From a virus: a DNA stretch of 26,171 nucleotides. Shown in pieces: positions 5,973 to 12,776 of the stretch. Each line of letters begins with the position of its first letter. Position 1 is the first letter of the stretch. Below the pieces are notes generated by a model. The model did no database searches and was not told where the DNA came from. It saw only the letters and a program-made list of their open reading frames with translations. Where the stretch lies: positions 1 to 26,171 of IMG/VR virus record IMGVR_UViG_3300025369_000054; one strand, written 5' to 3'. Both the position numbers and the translations under genes were made by a program.

Positions 5973-6678
5973 AAGTCTCCGGAGGAAACAGTTCAATATG
6001 CACTTTGAACTGTTCTTCTAACCAATCCCAATCATTAATTTTTGCAAGTGCTTCAGGGTCATCTTTATATGTTGTTCCGTACCATTCGCCTGCACTTGCA
6101 CCGCCTCTAGAATATTCAGAAAACTTTTCTCGGCTGTTATTAAATCTCCAAGTATCTAGTCGATGTTTTGTTTCGTCATCAATTTGACCGTGAATTGCTT
6201 TGCTGGCTAATTTGGCACATTCTCTAAAACTACTACGCCAGGTACTTAACGGATCAGTATTGAATACTGTTATGTTACTAACTTCTTCTATTACTTTAAA
6301 TCTAGGACTAATACTGGTAGTCATATCTGGACTGTCAATATCCATATTTAAAGTTAATTTTGTAGGAAGAAGTTTAATTCCACCGTAACCATATTCTAAC
6401 CCATTAATAGGATTGACACTACGCCAAACGTGTACAATATCCTCTTCGCTAGGATCTAATTTTATATCAAATTTAAAAGATGGCAATATAAATGCATCAG
6501 CATCAACAACATAAAACATATTAGTGGTTGATCTTTTAGCGGCTTCTACGTGAGCTCGATGAATTCCTTTTACATTTTGTACTCTAAAAATTTTATTGTA
6601 GGGAGCTTTTTCTAATAAATTTATATAGTTTGTCGTAGAGTCGGATTCTTGATAACTTATAAATGCGATATCATACAT
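5965..6678 (-). CDS. glycosyltransferase-like protein, GT-A type (237 aa)
   Basis: Probably a nucleotide-sugar-dependent glycosyltransferase. The N-terminus has alternating strands (YDIAFISYQ, KIFRVQNVKG), followed by FYVVDADA with a DxD metal/nucleotide-binding motif at residues 59-61. Further on are YGYGGIKLLP and DPLSTWRSSFRECAKLA, which also occur in the next upstream gene as YGNGGLKMW and SPFQAWRAGFREG, so the two are paralogues. It ends with WDWLEEQF, like the paralogue's FDWLTEQW. The start overlaps the upstream gene's end by 8 nt, with AAGGAA as ribosome binding site. There is no signal peptide, so it should act in the cytoplasm. The sugar and acceptor are unknown. It is the last gene of the minus-strand run. 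Confidence 0.75.
   Translation of the reverse strand: MYDIAFISYQESDSTTNYINLLEKAPYNKIFRVQNVKGIHRAHVEAAKRSTTNMFYVVDADAFILPSFKFDIKLDPSEEDIVHVWRSVNPINGLEYGYGGIKLLPTKLTLNMDIDSPDMTTSISPRFKVIEEVSNITVFNTDPLSTWRSSFRECAKLASKAIHGQIDDETKHRLDTWRFNNSREKFSEYSRGGASAGEWYGTTYKDDPEALAKINDWDWLEEQFKVHIELFPPETFK
5987..6014. terminator. possible terminator hairpin at the convergent junction
   Basis: AACAGTTCAA (5987-5996) and TTGAACTGTT (6005-6014) form a perfect 10-bp stem with an 8-nt loop, just after the thyX stop and inside the 3' coding end of the opposing gene. Towards the right it is followed by CTTCT, a weak U-rich tail; towards the left there is a short TTT. It is a candidate end for the thyX operon. The stem is AT-rich and the tail poor, so it is not a textbook intrinsic terminator. 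Confidence 0.4.
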
Positions 6679-7570
6679 TATGTTTTTTCCTTACAATTCT
6701 TGGACTATTATTAAAAACCCTTTTGAAAAACTTACTAGAATCTTTGCATGGTTCAAACAATTCTAAACCACATTCATCTCTAAGTGTATAACCTAATCCA
6801 GAGATTTCGTGAGGTAGCATTTCATCAGTAACTTTACTATATCTAGTTTCCCATTGTTCAGTCAACCAATCAAAATCACGAACATTAGCGTAATCCCAAT
6901 CTGTACAATTAGTCAGATATGCTCCTTCTCTTGCACCATATACACTCCATAACCCATTAGTAACATCGGCGCCTACGTTACACCACACTAGCAATCTATC
7001 ATAATTTTGCCACCAAATTGTTTTAAGATCTGCTACCTTAGCACCTTGATTCAAAGACATTTTTACGCCTTCTCTGAAGCCGGCTCGCCATGCTTGAAAT
7101 GGACTAGCATTGGTAAAACTTTCTGAATAGTTTTCATTAAATTGATAATATTTTTCATCAAAACAAAATTCAACTAGACCTTTTGTATCGTTAGGATCCG
7201 AATTTTCATGTGTACGCATATTGTTTACAAACGCTGGAGTCCACATTTTAAGTCCGCCGTTACCGTACATAAGATAGTTAACATGAACTTTACCGCACCA
7301 ACTAAACACATAATCTTTAGTTAATCCTAATTCATCTAAATCAATTTCAACTTCTAAGAATGAAGGATCAATTATATTATCACCATCAACTGTAACAAAA
7401 TACTCAGTTTCGCATAATTTTGCACAGGCCTTATGAGCGGCATCACTACCTTTAACTCCGTGTACACGTTTTGCCCAAGGTACTTTTTTTAGCAAATCTG
7501 CATAATTTTTTTCAGCATTAGGTTCATCGTAACTTAAAAATATAATATCTTGATCTATAACTTTTATCAT
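6671..7570 (-). CDS. glycosyltransferase-like protein, GT-A type (299 aa), paralogue of its neighbour
   Basis: Same family as the 237-aa protein downstream, with an extra ~50-residue basic C-terminal extension (SKFFKRVFNNSPRIVRKKHN). DIIFLSYDEPNAEKNYADLL and HGVKGSDAAHKACAKL lead to YFVTVDGDN, with DxD at residues 62-64. The conserved later blocks YGNGGLKMW and WRAGFREGVKMSL follow. It is likely to transfer a sugar from an activated donor. Acceptors could be fibre proteins, phage DNA or host surface glycans, and nothing in the sequence decides between them. The start lies in an ATGA overlap with the upstream gene (7567-7570). Confidence 0.77.
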   Translation of the reverse strand: MIKVIDQDIIFLSYDEPNAEKNYADLLKKVPWAKRVHGVKGSDAAHKACAKLCETEYFVTVDGDNIIDPSFLEVEIDLDELGLTKDYVFSWCGKVHVNYLMYGNGGLKMWTPAFVNNMRTHENSDPNDTKGLVEFCFDEKYYQFNENYSESFTNASPFQAWRAGFREGVKMSLNQGAKVADLKTIWWQNYDRLLVWCNVGADVTNGLWSVYGAREGAYLTNCTDWDYANVRDFDWLTEQWETRYSKVTDEMLPHEISGLGYTLRDECGLELFEPCKDSSKFFKRVFNNSPRIVRKKHNV

Positions 7571-8208
7571 TTTGTTTTAATTTTCCATACTTTTAATCCG
7601 TAGCTATCAAAAACAGTTTTTGAACTAACAGATATTTTATTAATTTGAGATTCTAAATTTGTGTCAAACGGCACAACTACTTTATCCGCTATCAAAGATG
7701 TCAATTCAATATCTATAGTTCTAATTAAAAAATCTAAATCATTTTTAAGTGTTATAAAAATTTTAATTACTCTTGTAGTTATTTTTTTATCATAAAATTT
7801 TTTTCTATCAGAATCTGATATAATAAAGATCCATTGTTTATTATACTCATCCCAATGAACAACTAGTTCTGTAGTTTTTGTAGGAGGATTAACAATCCAT
7901 TCAAACATGTGATTTCTAAATGCCTGACCTTGGAATTCTTTTTGTACTAAATCCACTCCGTATTCATTGCCAGGATTTTTAGTTTTAACAACTGCCCAAT
8001 CTTTAAATTGCTCCTCACCTGAAACCAATGCATCGTACTGTTCGTAAGGAACTACTATACTATGATCATATTCAGGTCTGTGTTCGTTTGATGCCGCTAA
8101 TAATTCCCCAGTTTCCAAATCAAAATATATTCTGTAAATTGGCTTAAATGAAATTCTTGCAATATTAGCTAAATCTTCGGGGCTTAATCCGTCATCAATT
8201 TCGTTCAT
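7567..8208 (-). CDS. hypothetical protein (213 aa) between the two glycosyltransferase pairs
   Basis: I do not recognise a family. It begins MNEIDDGLSPEDLANIARIS, then a beta-rich middle (PIYRIYFDLETGELLAASNE, SIVVPYEQYDALVSGEE, WAVVKTKN) and a Lys/Ile-rich C-terminal half with KIFITLKNDLDFLIRTIDIE. There is no DxD, signal peptide or membrane segment. A good ribosome binding site (GAGGAG, 8 nt upstream) supports the ATG at 8208, which lies 14 nt inside the upstream gene's end. It ends in an ATGA overlap with the next gene. Position suggests it works with the glycosyltransferases, perhaps as an accessory or specificity protein. Confidence 0.78.
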   Translation of the reverse strand: MNEIDDGLSPEDLANIARISFKPIYRIYFDLETGELLAASNEHRPEYDHSIVVPYEQYDALVSGEEQFKDWAVVKTKNPGNEYGVDLVQKEFQGQAFRNHMFEWIVNPPTKTTELVVHWDEYNKQWIFIISDSDRKKFYDKKITTRVIKIFITLKNDLDFLIRTIDIELTSLIADKVVVPFDTNLESQINKISVSSKTVFDSYGLKVWKIKTK

Positions 8209-9040
8209 TTGCTAACTCCTCTAATTTAGATAATATAGTATTATTGATAAAATTCTTTTCAACGTAGTGAAACAAACTATTTTGTTGTATGTTTCCTATT
8301 ATAATATTTCCTTTATCATTTAGTATACAAGGAACAGCAGTTTGCCAACTATCAGGAACAATGGGCCAACCTTGAATAGGAGTTTTCATATGGGTGAATT
8401 GCATTGGGTTATGCAGACTAACTATGCTATCTTCCATCCCTGAAATCTTAATTGCAATTGCCGTAGAAACATCCATACTTAACCAATTTTGATATTCAGT
8501 AGGACTAAATTTTCCGTAGCATGCTTCCCAATTATTAACTACAAATTCGAGAACTTTATAAAATTCTCTCGCTTGATCGGATTTTTTAAAATAATGTAAT
8601 GCATAATATACATTAGGCAAATGATTTGCAATAAATGTTTTACGATGTACAGTATCTACTACTGTTTCTAATTTATAATTTGTAATGCGATTACAAAAAT
8701 GCACATCGTAATTTTTACAATAATCCCACCAACTACTAATGTCTTCTGTCAGTAGCATATCGCTATCTAATACAATCGTCTCGTCGTAAGGGGTAGCATT
8801 ATATAATTGATATCTGTGTTCGGCTTGTAACGGACTATTTTCCACTATTTTAAAATAAGGAATCGGAATAATTTTATCAAATATATCACGATATTTTTTA
8901 GGAACTTTTGAATTAGTAACTAAGGATACATTGTTAATGCTATTCTGACTAATTTTAATACTGAGAGCAAGCGCATACGCCTGTTTAACATAATCAATAG
9001 AATCAGTATTTTGTGCAAATAATAAAAATCCTTTAGACAC
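8195..9040 (-). CDS. glycosyltransferase-like protein (281 aa), GTG start
   Basis: A GT-A/GT8-like glycosyltransferase candidate. GFLLFAQNTDSIDYVKQAYALA forms the first strand and helix, NNVSLVTNSKVP the second strand, and PYDETIVLDSDML carries the DxD motif (residues 92-94). Residues about 100-260 hold aromatic-rich acceptor-side segments (CYGKFSPTEYQNWLSMDVS). The start is GTG at 9040, supported by GGAGG 5 nt upstream (9046-9050); it overlaps the upstream gene by 8 nt. It is clearly paralogous to the next upstream gene (AQNNSTIDYVKL, PYDTTLVLDVDY). No signal peptide. Donor and acceptor are unknown. Confidence 0.78.
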   Translation of the reverse strand: MSKGFLLFAQNTDSIDYVKQAYALALSIKISQNSINNVSLVTNSKVPKKYRDIFDKIIPIPYFKIVENSPLQAEHRYQLYNATPYDETIVLDSDMLLTEDISSWWDYCKNYDVHFCNRITNYKLETVVDTVHRKTFIANHLPNVYYALHYFKKSDQAREFYKVLEFVVNNWEACYGKFSPTEYQNWLSMDVSTAIAIKISGMEDSIVSLHNPMQFTHMKTPIQGWPIVPDSWQTAVPCILNDKGNIIIGNIQQNSLFHYVEKNFINNTILSKLEELANERN

Positions 9041-9881
9041 CTGAACCTCCGTCTATGTATCGGCTAAGGCTCAATTTATTCATTACATGAATATCAAGTC
9101 CTTGTGTTTTTGCTAAAGTATATTCACCCAAGTAATCCTTTTTTTCTACTAAAAATTTCATTGTAGTGTCTTCAGCGGAGATAAGAATATCTGTATCTTT
9201 TGCATAAATCATTTTTCCGGGTAATTCTTTGGCAAAATCTCCAGATTTTTTTCCATTCATAATATGTATAGCTATACTAAAAACTATATCATTTCTAAAC
9301 ATAGGACTAGTTACACAATAAAGTGTTCTAAAATATTCCCAGTTATCTTTTATATGACTTAGTACCGCAAAGAACGAAGCTGTTATATTACCTTTATTGA
9401 ATACAAATGCAGTAGCCCAAAAGAAAGGTATACTATAAGGATTTATACGTTTAAATTCTGATGAATCTCTCCATTCTGCAATATCCATACTTTGCGAATA
9501 AATTTGCAAAGGATAATCTTCCTGTAATGCTAATTTTAATACAGAAGAATTTATAATATAATCAACATCTAGCACTAGAGTTGTATCATAAGGTGTAAGA
9601 TCGTATACTAGATATCTTGATAAATTTTTCCATTCAAGAATTTTACTCGATAACGATCCGTCATTAAATCTACGCTGGAAATAATTTCCATCTGCTGGTA
9701 TGTCTATTATTCGATCGAACAGATGATCAGGATATTGTGATTCTAAATATCCCCGGCTGTCGGTCATAATACTAACCGGAATATCTAAGAATTTTTTAAT
9801 CCGTTTAGCTGAAAATACAGACAATTTAACATAGTCAATTGTAGAATTGTTTTGAGCAACAAGAACTGCACCTTGTGTCAT
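9033..9881 (-). CDS. glycosyltransferase-like protein (282 aa), paralogue of its neighbour
   Basis: Same architecture as the 281-aa protein: GAVLVAQNNSTIDYVKLSVF, a second strand IPVSIMTDSRGY, then PYDTTLVLDVDYI with the DxD at residues 105-107. The two proteins align across the first ~110 residues but differ widely after that, so they probably use different acceptors or linkages. A Ser/Asp/Lys-rich central part carries FFWATAFVFNKGN and RNDIVFSIAIHIMNG. The ATG at 9881 overlaps the preceding stop (ATGA, 9878-9881), so it is coupled to the 116-aa gene. Likely a cytoplasmic nucleotide-sugar transferase of unknown specificity. Confidence 0.78.
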   Translation of the reverse strand: MTQGAVLVAQNNSTIDYVKLSVFSAKRIKKFLDIPVSIMTDSRGYLESQYPDHLFDRIIDIPADGNYFQRRFNDGSLSSKILEWKNLSRYLVYDLTPYDTTLVLDVDYIINSSVLKLALQEDYPLQIYSQSMDIAEWRDSSEFKRINPYSIPFFWATAFVFNKGNITASFFAVLSHIKDNWEYFRTLYCVTSPMFRNDIVFSIAIHIMNGKKSGDFAKELPGKMIYAKDTDILISAEDTTMKFLVEKKDYLGEYTLAKTQGLDIHVMNKLSLSRYIDGGSGV

Positions 9882-10228
9882 AACTCAACAATATCCTTAA
9901 TTCTTCTTTTAACTCTAATATCGGCGTATTTTTCTAAATATTTTTGAGTAGCTGTAAAATACTGATTTGAAATATTGTTAAAAAACTGTTGTATGTCATC
10001 GATCAGTACAGGCACATTATTACTATCGATTAATATCACATCAGTTGTACGATTTATATCAATTAATGTTTTGACATAACAAATTAGTTCTGTGCTAATT
10101 TGAAAAGTACTACCGTTAATATAAAACACTAACTCTTGTGTAAATTCTTCTTGTATTATTCGTTTTTGATTTGAAAGTGTAGCCATATAGTTGGCTGTTT
10201 CAAACGCTTTTTCAATTCTTTCGTCCAT
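9878..10228 (-). CDS. hypothetical protein (116 aa) leading the glycosyltransferase operon
   Basis: An alpha/beta protein of unknown function: an N-terminal helix (RIEKAFETANYMATLSNQKR), a strand pair around ELVFYINGSTFQIS, a helix CYVKTLIDI, strands VILIDSNNVPVLID, and a charged helical end (YLEKYADIRVKRRIKDIVEL). Small proteins of this style sit next to fibre genes in T4-like marine phages (from memory); a fibre-assembly helper is one guess. It is the first gene after the promoter at 10249-10277, has a 13-nt leader with CGGAG, and is coupled to the first glycosyltransferase through ATGA. Confidence 0.8.
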   Translation of the reverse strand: MDERIEKAFETANYMATLSNQKRIIQEEFTQELVFYINGSTFQISTELICYVKTLIDINRTTDVILIDSNNVPVLIDDIQQFFNNISNQYFTATQKYLEKYADIRVKRRIKDIVEL

Positions 10229-10239
10229 AGATAAACTCC

Positions 10240-10260
10240 GTAGTGTACATAATACACTAC
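10240..10260. promoter_or_regulatory. perfect palindrome over the -10/start region (candidate operator)
   Basis: GTAGTGTA (10240-10247) and TACACTAC (10253-10260) are perfect 8-bp inverted arms around CATAA. The repeat covers the -10 box and expected transcription start of the minus-strand promoter at 10249-10277, where a dimeric repressor would block initiation. There is no U-tract, so a terminator for the 307-aa gene is less likely. Confidence 0.5.
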
Positions 10261-10277
10261 AGTAATTAGCTTGTCAA
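10249..10277 (-). promoter_or_regulatory. consensus sigma70 promoter for the 116-aa/glycosyltransferase operon
   Basis: On the minus strand, a perfect -35 TTGACA (10272-10277) and a -10 TATTAT (10249-10254) are separated by exactly 17 bp. It lies in the 61-bp gap between the 307-aa structural gene and the 116-aa gene. It gives the glycosyltransferase block host-polymerase expression independent of the late promoters upstream. Confidence 0.82.
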
Positions 10278-10289
10278 TGGGTTATGGTA

Positions 10290-11213
10290 TTATAAAGTTG
10301 AACTAACAGTTGTAGGAGCGGCAACTGAAACATTGCTACCACTAGGTGTTAATATCGTTACATTACTAGTCAATGTACCGTTGGCAGCTTCATGAATATT
10401 GCCGCCGCCAGTATAACTAAATGTTGGAGTAAAAATAATTTGAGCATTAGTACTACCAAATCTTGCATACAAATCATATTGGTTAGGACTATATGTAGGA
10501 GTATAAGCAGGATCGACTAATTTAGTAAAAATTAATTGATCGCTAGTAGTAAGGTCAAAAAATCCTTTAGCCTGGGGAGTGCCTGAGCCAGTGTTAGTCG
10601 TTGCATGGGCACCAAAATTAATCGTACCCATATTAGTTAGCAATGTTGCCCAAGATTGATTAACGCCTAATGATCCGTCAGTAGTGTAATTAGTAAAGCT
10701 AGCACTAAATTTAACACTGCCGCCTGCATTAAAAAATGCTCGGGCATTGTTTATAGCAGAAACTACAGTCGAACCACTAGTGTATCCTGGAAAATTTAAA
10801 GTTAATGTATAACTAATTGTACTTGCCCAAGGGTTAGTTCTAACCACTGGAGCTACCGTAGGAATTAAAGAGTATTGACTGCTAGGAGGAACTACTAATC
10901 TATTAGTTGTAATTACATCTGCAAAACTATTATATGCCGCACGATCCGCTTCTTTAATAGTAGTACTAGTTGTGGGCAAAGCTAAATTAGCACTTTGATC
11001 TGTACCAGTTTGATGCTGGCGAGCTAATAATAAATCTGTTCTTAAATTATTCCATTGAGTAACTGTAATTTTAGTATTTAGATTATTAACTTGGCTACTC
11101 AAAACTTGCTGATTATATCCGTAATCTGACGAGCCAGTACCAAGTACCAATGCAATTTTTGATTGAATTGTATTATAATCTGTTGCTACAATTAACGTTC
11201 CTTGACCTGCCAT
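10290..11213 (-). CDS. virion structural protein, fibre-associated (307 aa)
   Basis: A Thr/Ser/Asn-rich beta protein. The N-terminal ~80 residues (GTLIVATDYNTIQSKIALVL, TVTQWNNLRTDLLLARQHQT) form a recognisable module of structural proteins in T4-like marine phages (from memory) and probably mount it on the tail or fibre. The rest (STISYTLTLNFPGYTSG, AFFNAGGSVKFSASF, YDLYARFGSTNAQIIFTPTF) is a beta-sandwich-like distal domain that could bind a ligand. Cys are absent, as is usual for such proteins. A perfect T4 late promoter lies at 11236-11243, with AAAGGT as ribosome binding site. Confidence 0.8.
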   Translation of the reverse strand: MAGQGTLIVATDYNTIQSKIALVLGTGSSDYGYNQQVLSSQVNNLNTKITVTQWNNLRTDLLLARQHQTGTDQSANLALPTTSTTIKEADRAAYNSFADVITTNRLVVPPSSQYSLIPTVAPVVRTNPWASTISYTLTLNFPGYTSGSTVVSAINNARAFFNAGGSVKFSASFTNYTTDGSLGVNQSWATLLTNMGTINFGAHATTNTGSGTPQAKGFFDLTTSDQLIFTKLVDPAYTPTYSPNQYDLYARFGSTNAQIIFTPTFSYTGGGNIHEAANGTLTSNVTILTPSGSNVSVAAPTTVSSTL

Positions 11214-11235
11214 AATGTACCTTTAAATTAGCTTT

Positions 11236-11243
11236 TATTTATA
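11236..11243 (-). promoter_or_regulatory. T4-type late promoter (perfect octamer)
   Basis: TATAAATA on the minus strand matches the T4 late consensus exactly. It ends 23 nt before the 307-aa start codon and overlaps the stop codon of the 498-aa gene (11239-11241). In T4 this element is read by host polymerase with gp55 and the sliding clamp, after replication begins. Confidence 0.75.
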
Positions 11244-12735
11244 ATACTACAACTTCAATAACACCAGTTTCGGTGCTACCATCAAAGTCTTCTAATGCTA
11301 TAGCAAAAGGATATAGCGATGTTACAGCAGTATCATCAATATTTTGAATAGATATTGCCAAGCCGCCATTAGTTGCAAGTAATTGATCGCCTTTATTCAC
11401 CGGTTGAGTAACCTTGCATGGTACTCGACCTTTAAGGGCAATATATGTTCCACCTACTAGCTCGCTATTCATCATATACGCAGGGTTAGTAGAAACAACA
11501 CCAATTGGTCTTTCTCCCCAAACGCTAGCACGTACTTCGGCACTGCCACCTACTGATATTACAGTGCCTGGCTCGTATTCTTTATCTGCAAGATATTTTT
11601 CTGCTAAGTCAGCGTAATTAGCACTAGTAGCAGTACCTTGGAATAATGTAGCATTTAAATTGCCTAAATTGTCACGAACTGCAATAGTATTAATTGCACT
11701 AGCAACACTTGCAGTTCTATATGTTCCGCTAACACTCAATGTATCAGCTTGCTGAGCAGTACTATAAACATATCCAGCGTAGATATTATTCCACTGTAAC
11801 GTACTAGAACCGATATTATTAGATAATGTTACACCTGGAAGCATGTCCGATCCAACTAAATTTAATGGATTTTTAGTAACAGCATTAACAGTTGTTTCAA
11901 AAGCTAAAGTATCGCCTACTTGATTAATAATTGTTGGAGTAGTAGCGGCACTATTGTAAATTTTTAATTTAGCTGGAGTTGCACCTACTGTAAAACCAGC
12001 ATCTCCAAACTGAACTAAACTTGAAAATACTGCATTTCCAGTTTGAATAAAATTACTTGCACTTAATCCGCCAAGGCGGTCTGAATTAGTCGATGTTCCC
12101 CAGAATCTATGATTACTTGTAGTTTGCCCTGGAAGAGAATCATTATTAGTATAGACTAAAGTAACACCTTGATGAATTGTCGAAAATCCTGTAATAGCAT
12201 TAGCTGAATTGTTTAGCACAAAATCAGCATCTGAACTAATTGTGAATATTACGTTTCCGTTATCAAGAGCTTCAATAATAGGATGAGATGTACCGTTAGA
12301 ATCTAACACACTAATTGAGCGCATTTGAGTTGTTGCTGAACCAGCAACGCCTTGTGGCCCAACTAATGTAAATCCTGAACCATTATAAGAATAAAGTTGC
12401 TGATTAACTGTATCCCACCAAAAATCACCTTGTGTCAATCCAGTAGGTTGGGTTGCAGATATCTCTGCACCGCCTGCAATTCTAAATTTACCGTTAATAT
12501 CGTAAAATTTTAACTTGTTTGCACTACTATCAAACCATAATTGACCGCTAACAGGGCGAGGAGGTTGCGATGATCCGGAGAAATTTTCAAGCAAATACAC
12601 AAAATTTTCGTTTTGTACTGCACCGTATCCGGCATAATTTTTGCCGATTAACTTAAGATCTAATGTAGAATCAATGGTCCCATCTGCTACTATAGCTACT
12701 TGAGTTCCATTAAATCTGTTTATGGTATATGACAT
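11239..12735 (-). CDS. tail fibre protein with shared N-terminal anchor and G2-peptidase-like C-terminus (498 aa)
   Basis: Residues 1-128 are the anchor module shared with the next two fibre genes (ADGT, LIGKN.AGYG, NF..LLENF, P..GQLWFD, GDFWWD, QLYSYNG). The middle is a Thr/Ser/Asn-rich beta shaft with NIGSSTLQWNNIYAG, also seen in the 733-aa fibre. The last ~115 residues (YADLAEKYLADKEYEPGTVI, RPIGVVSTNPAYMMN, GRVPCKVTQPVNKGDQLLA) resemble the C-terminal domain of fibres with peptidase-G2-type self-cleaving or trimerising ends; cleavage is not proven. It has its own late promoter at 12759-12766. Its stop lies in the late promoter of the next gene. Confidence 0.85.
   Translation of the reverse strand: MSYTINRFNGTQVAIVADGTIDSTLDLKLIGKNYAGYGAVQNENFVYLLENFSGSSQPPRPVSGQLWFDSSANKLKFYDINGKFRIAGGAEISATQPTGLTQGDFWWDTVNQQLYSYNGSGFTLVGPQGVAGSATTQMRSISVLDSNGTSHPIIEALDNGNVIFTISSDADFVLNNSANAITGFSTIHQGVTLVYTNNDSLPGQTTSNHRFWGTSTNSDRLGGLSASNFIQTGNAVFSSLVQFGDAGFTVGATPAKLKIYNSAATTPTIINQVGDTLAFETTVNAVTKNPLNLVGSDMLPGVTLSNNIGSSTLQWNNIYAGYVYSTAQQADTLSVSGTYRTASVASAINTIAVRDNLGNLNATLFQGTATSANYADLAEKYLADKEYEPGTVISVGGSAEVRASVWGERPIGVVSTNPAYMMNSELVGGTYIALKGRVPCKVTQPVNKGDQLLATNGGLAISIQNIDDTAVTSLYPFAIALEDFDGSTETGVIEVVVL
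12352..12735 (-). repeat. fibre N-terminal anchor module, copy 3
   Basis: The third occurrence in transcription order of a ~130-residue module also at 16250-16660 and 14079-14459. Shared landmarks are ADGT, GKN.AGYG, F..LLENF, P..GQLWFD and a GDFW.D...QLY block. It probably docks each fibre on the same baseplate or fibre-network site. Confidence 0.75.
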
Positions 12736-12758
12736 TTCGCCCGTTCCTTATTCTAGTG

Positions 12759-12766
12759 TATTTATT
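12759..12766 (-). promoter_or_regulatory. T4-type late promoter (7 of 8)
   Basis: AATAAATA on the minus strand lies in the 41-bp gap before the 498-aa fibre gene, 24 nt from its ATG. It differs from TATAAATA only at the first base. Confidence 0.6.
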
Positions 12767-12776
12767 CTATTTTGCA

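Noticed and set aside
10240-10260. Palindrome as intrinsic terminator of the 307-aa gene
   Set aside because: No T-run follows on the minus strand and the repeat coincides with the -10 of a consensus promoter, so an operator or promoter element is more likely.
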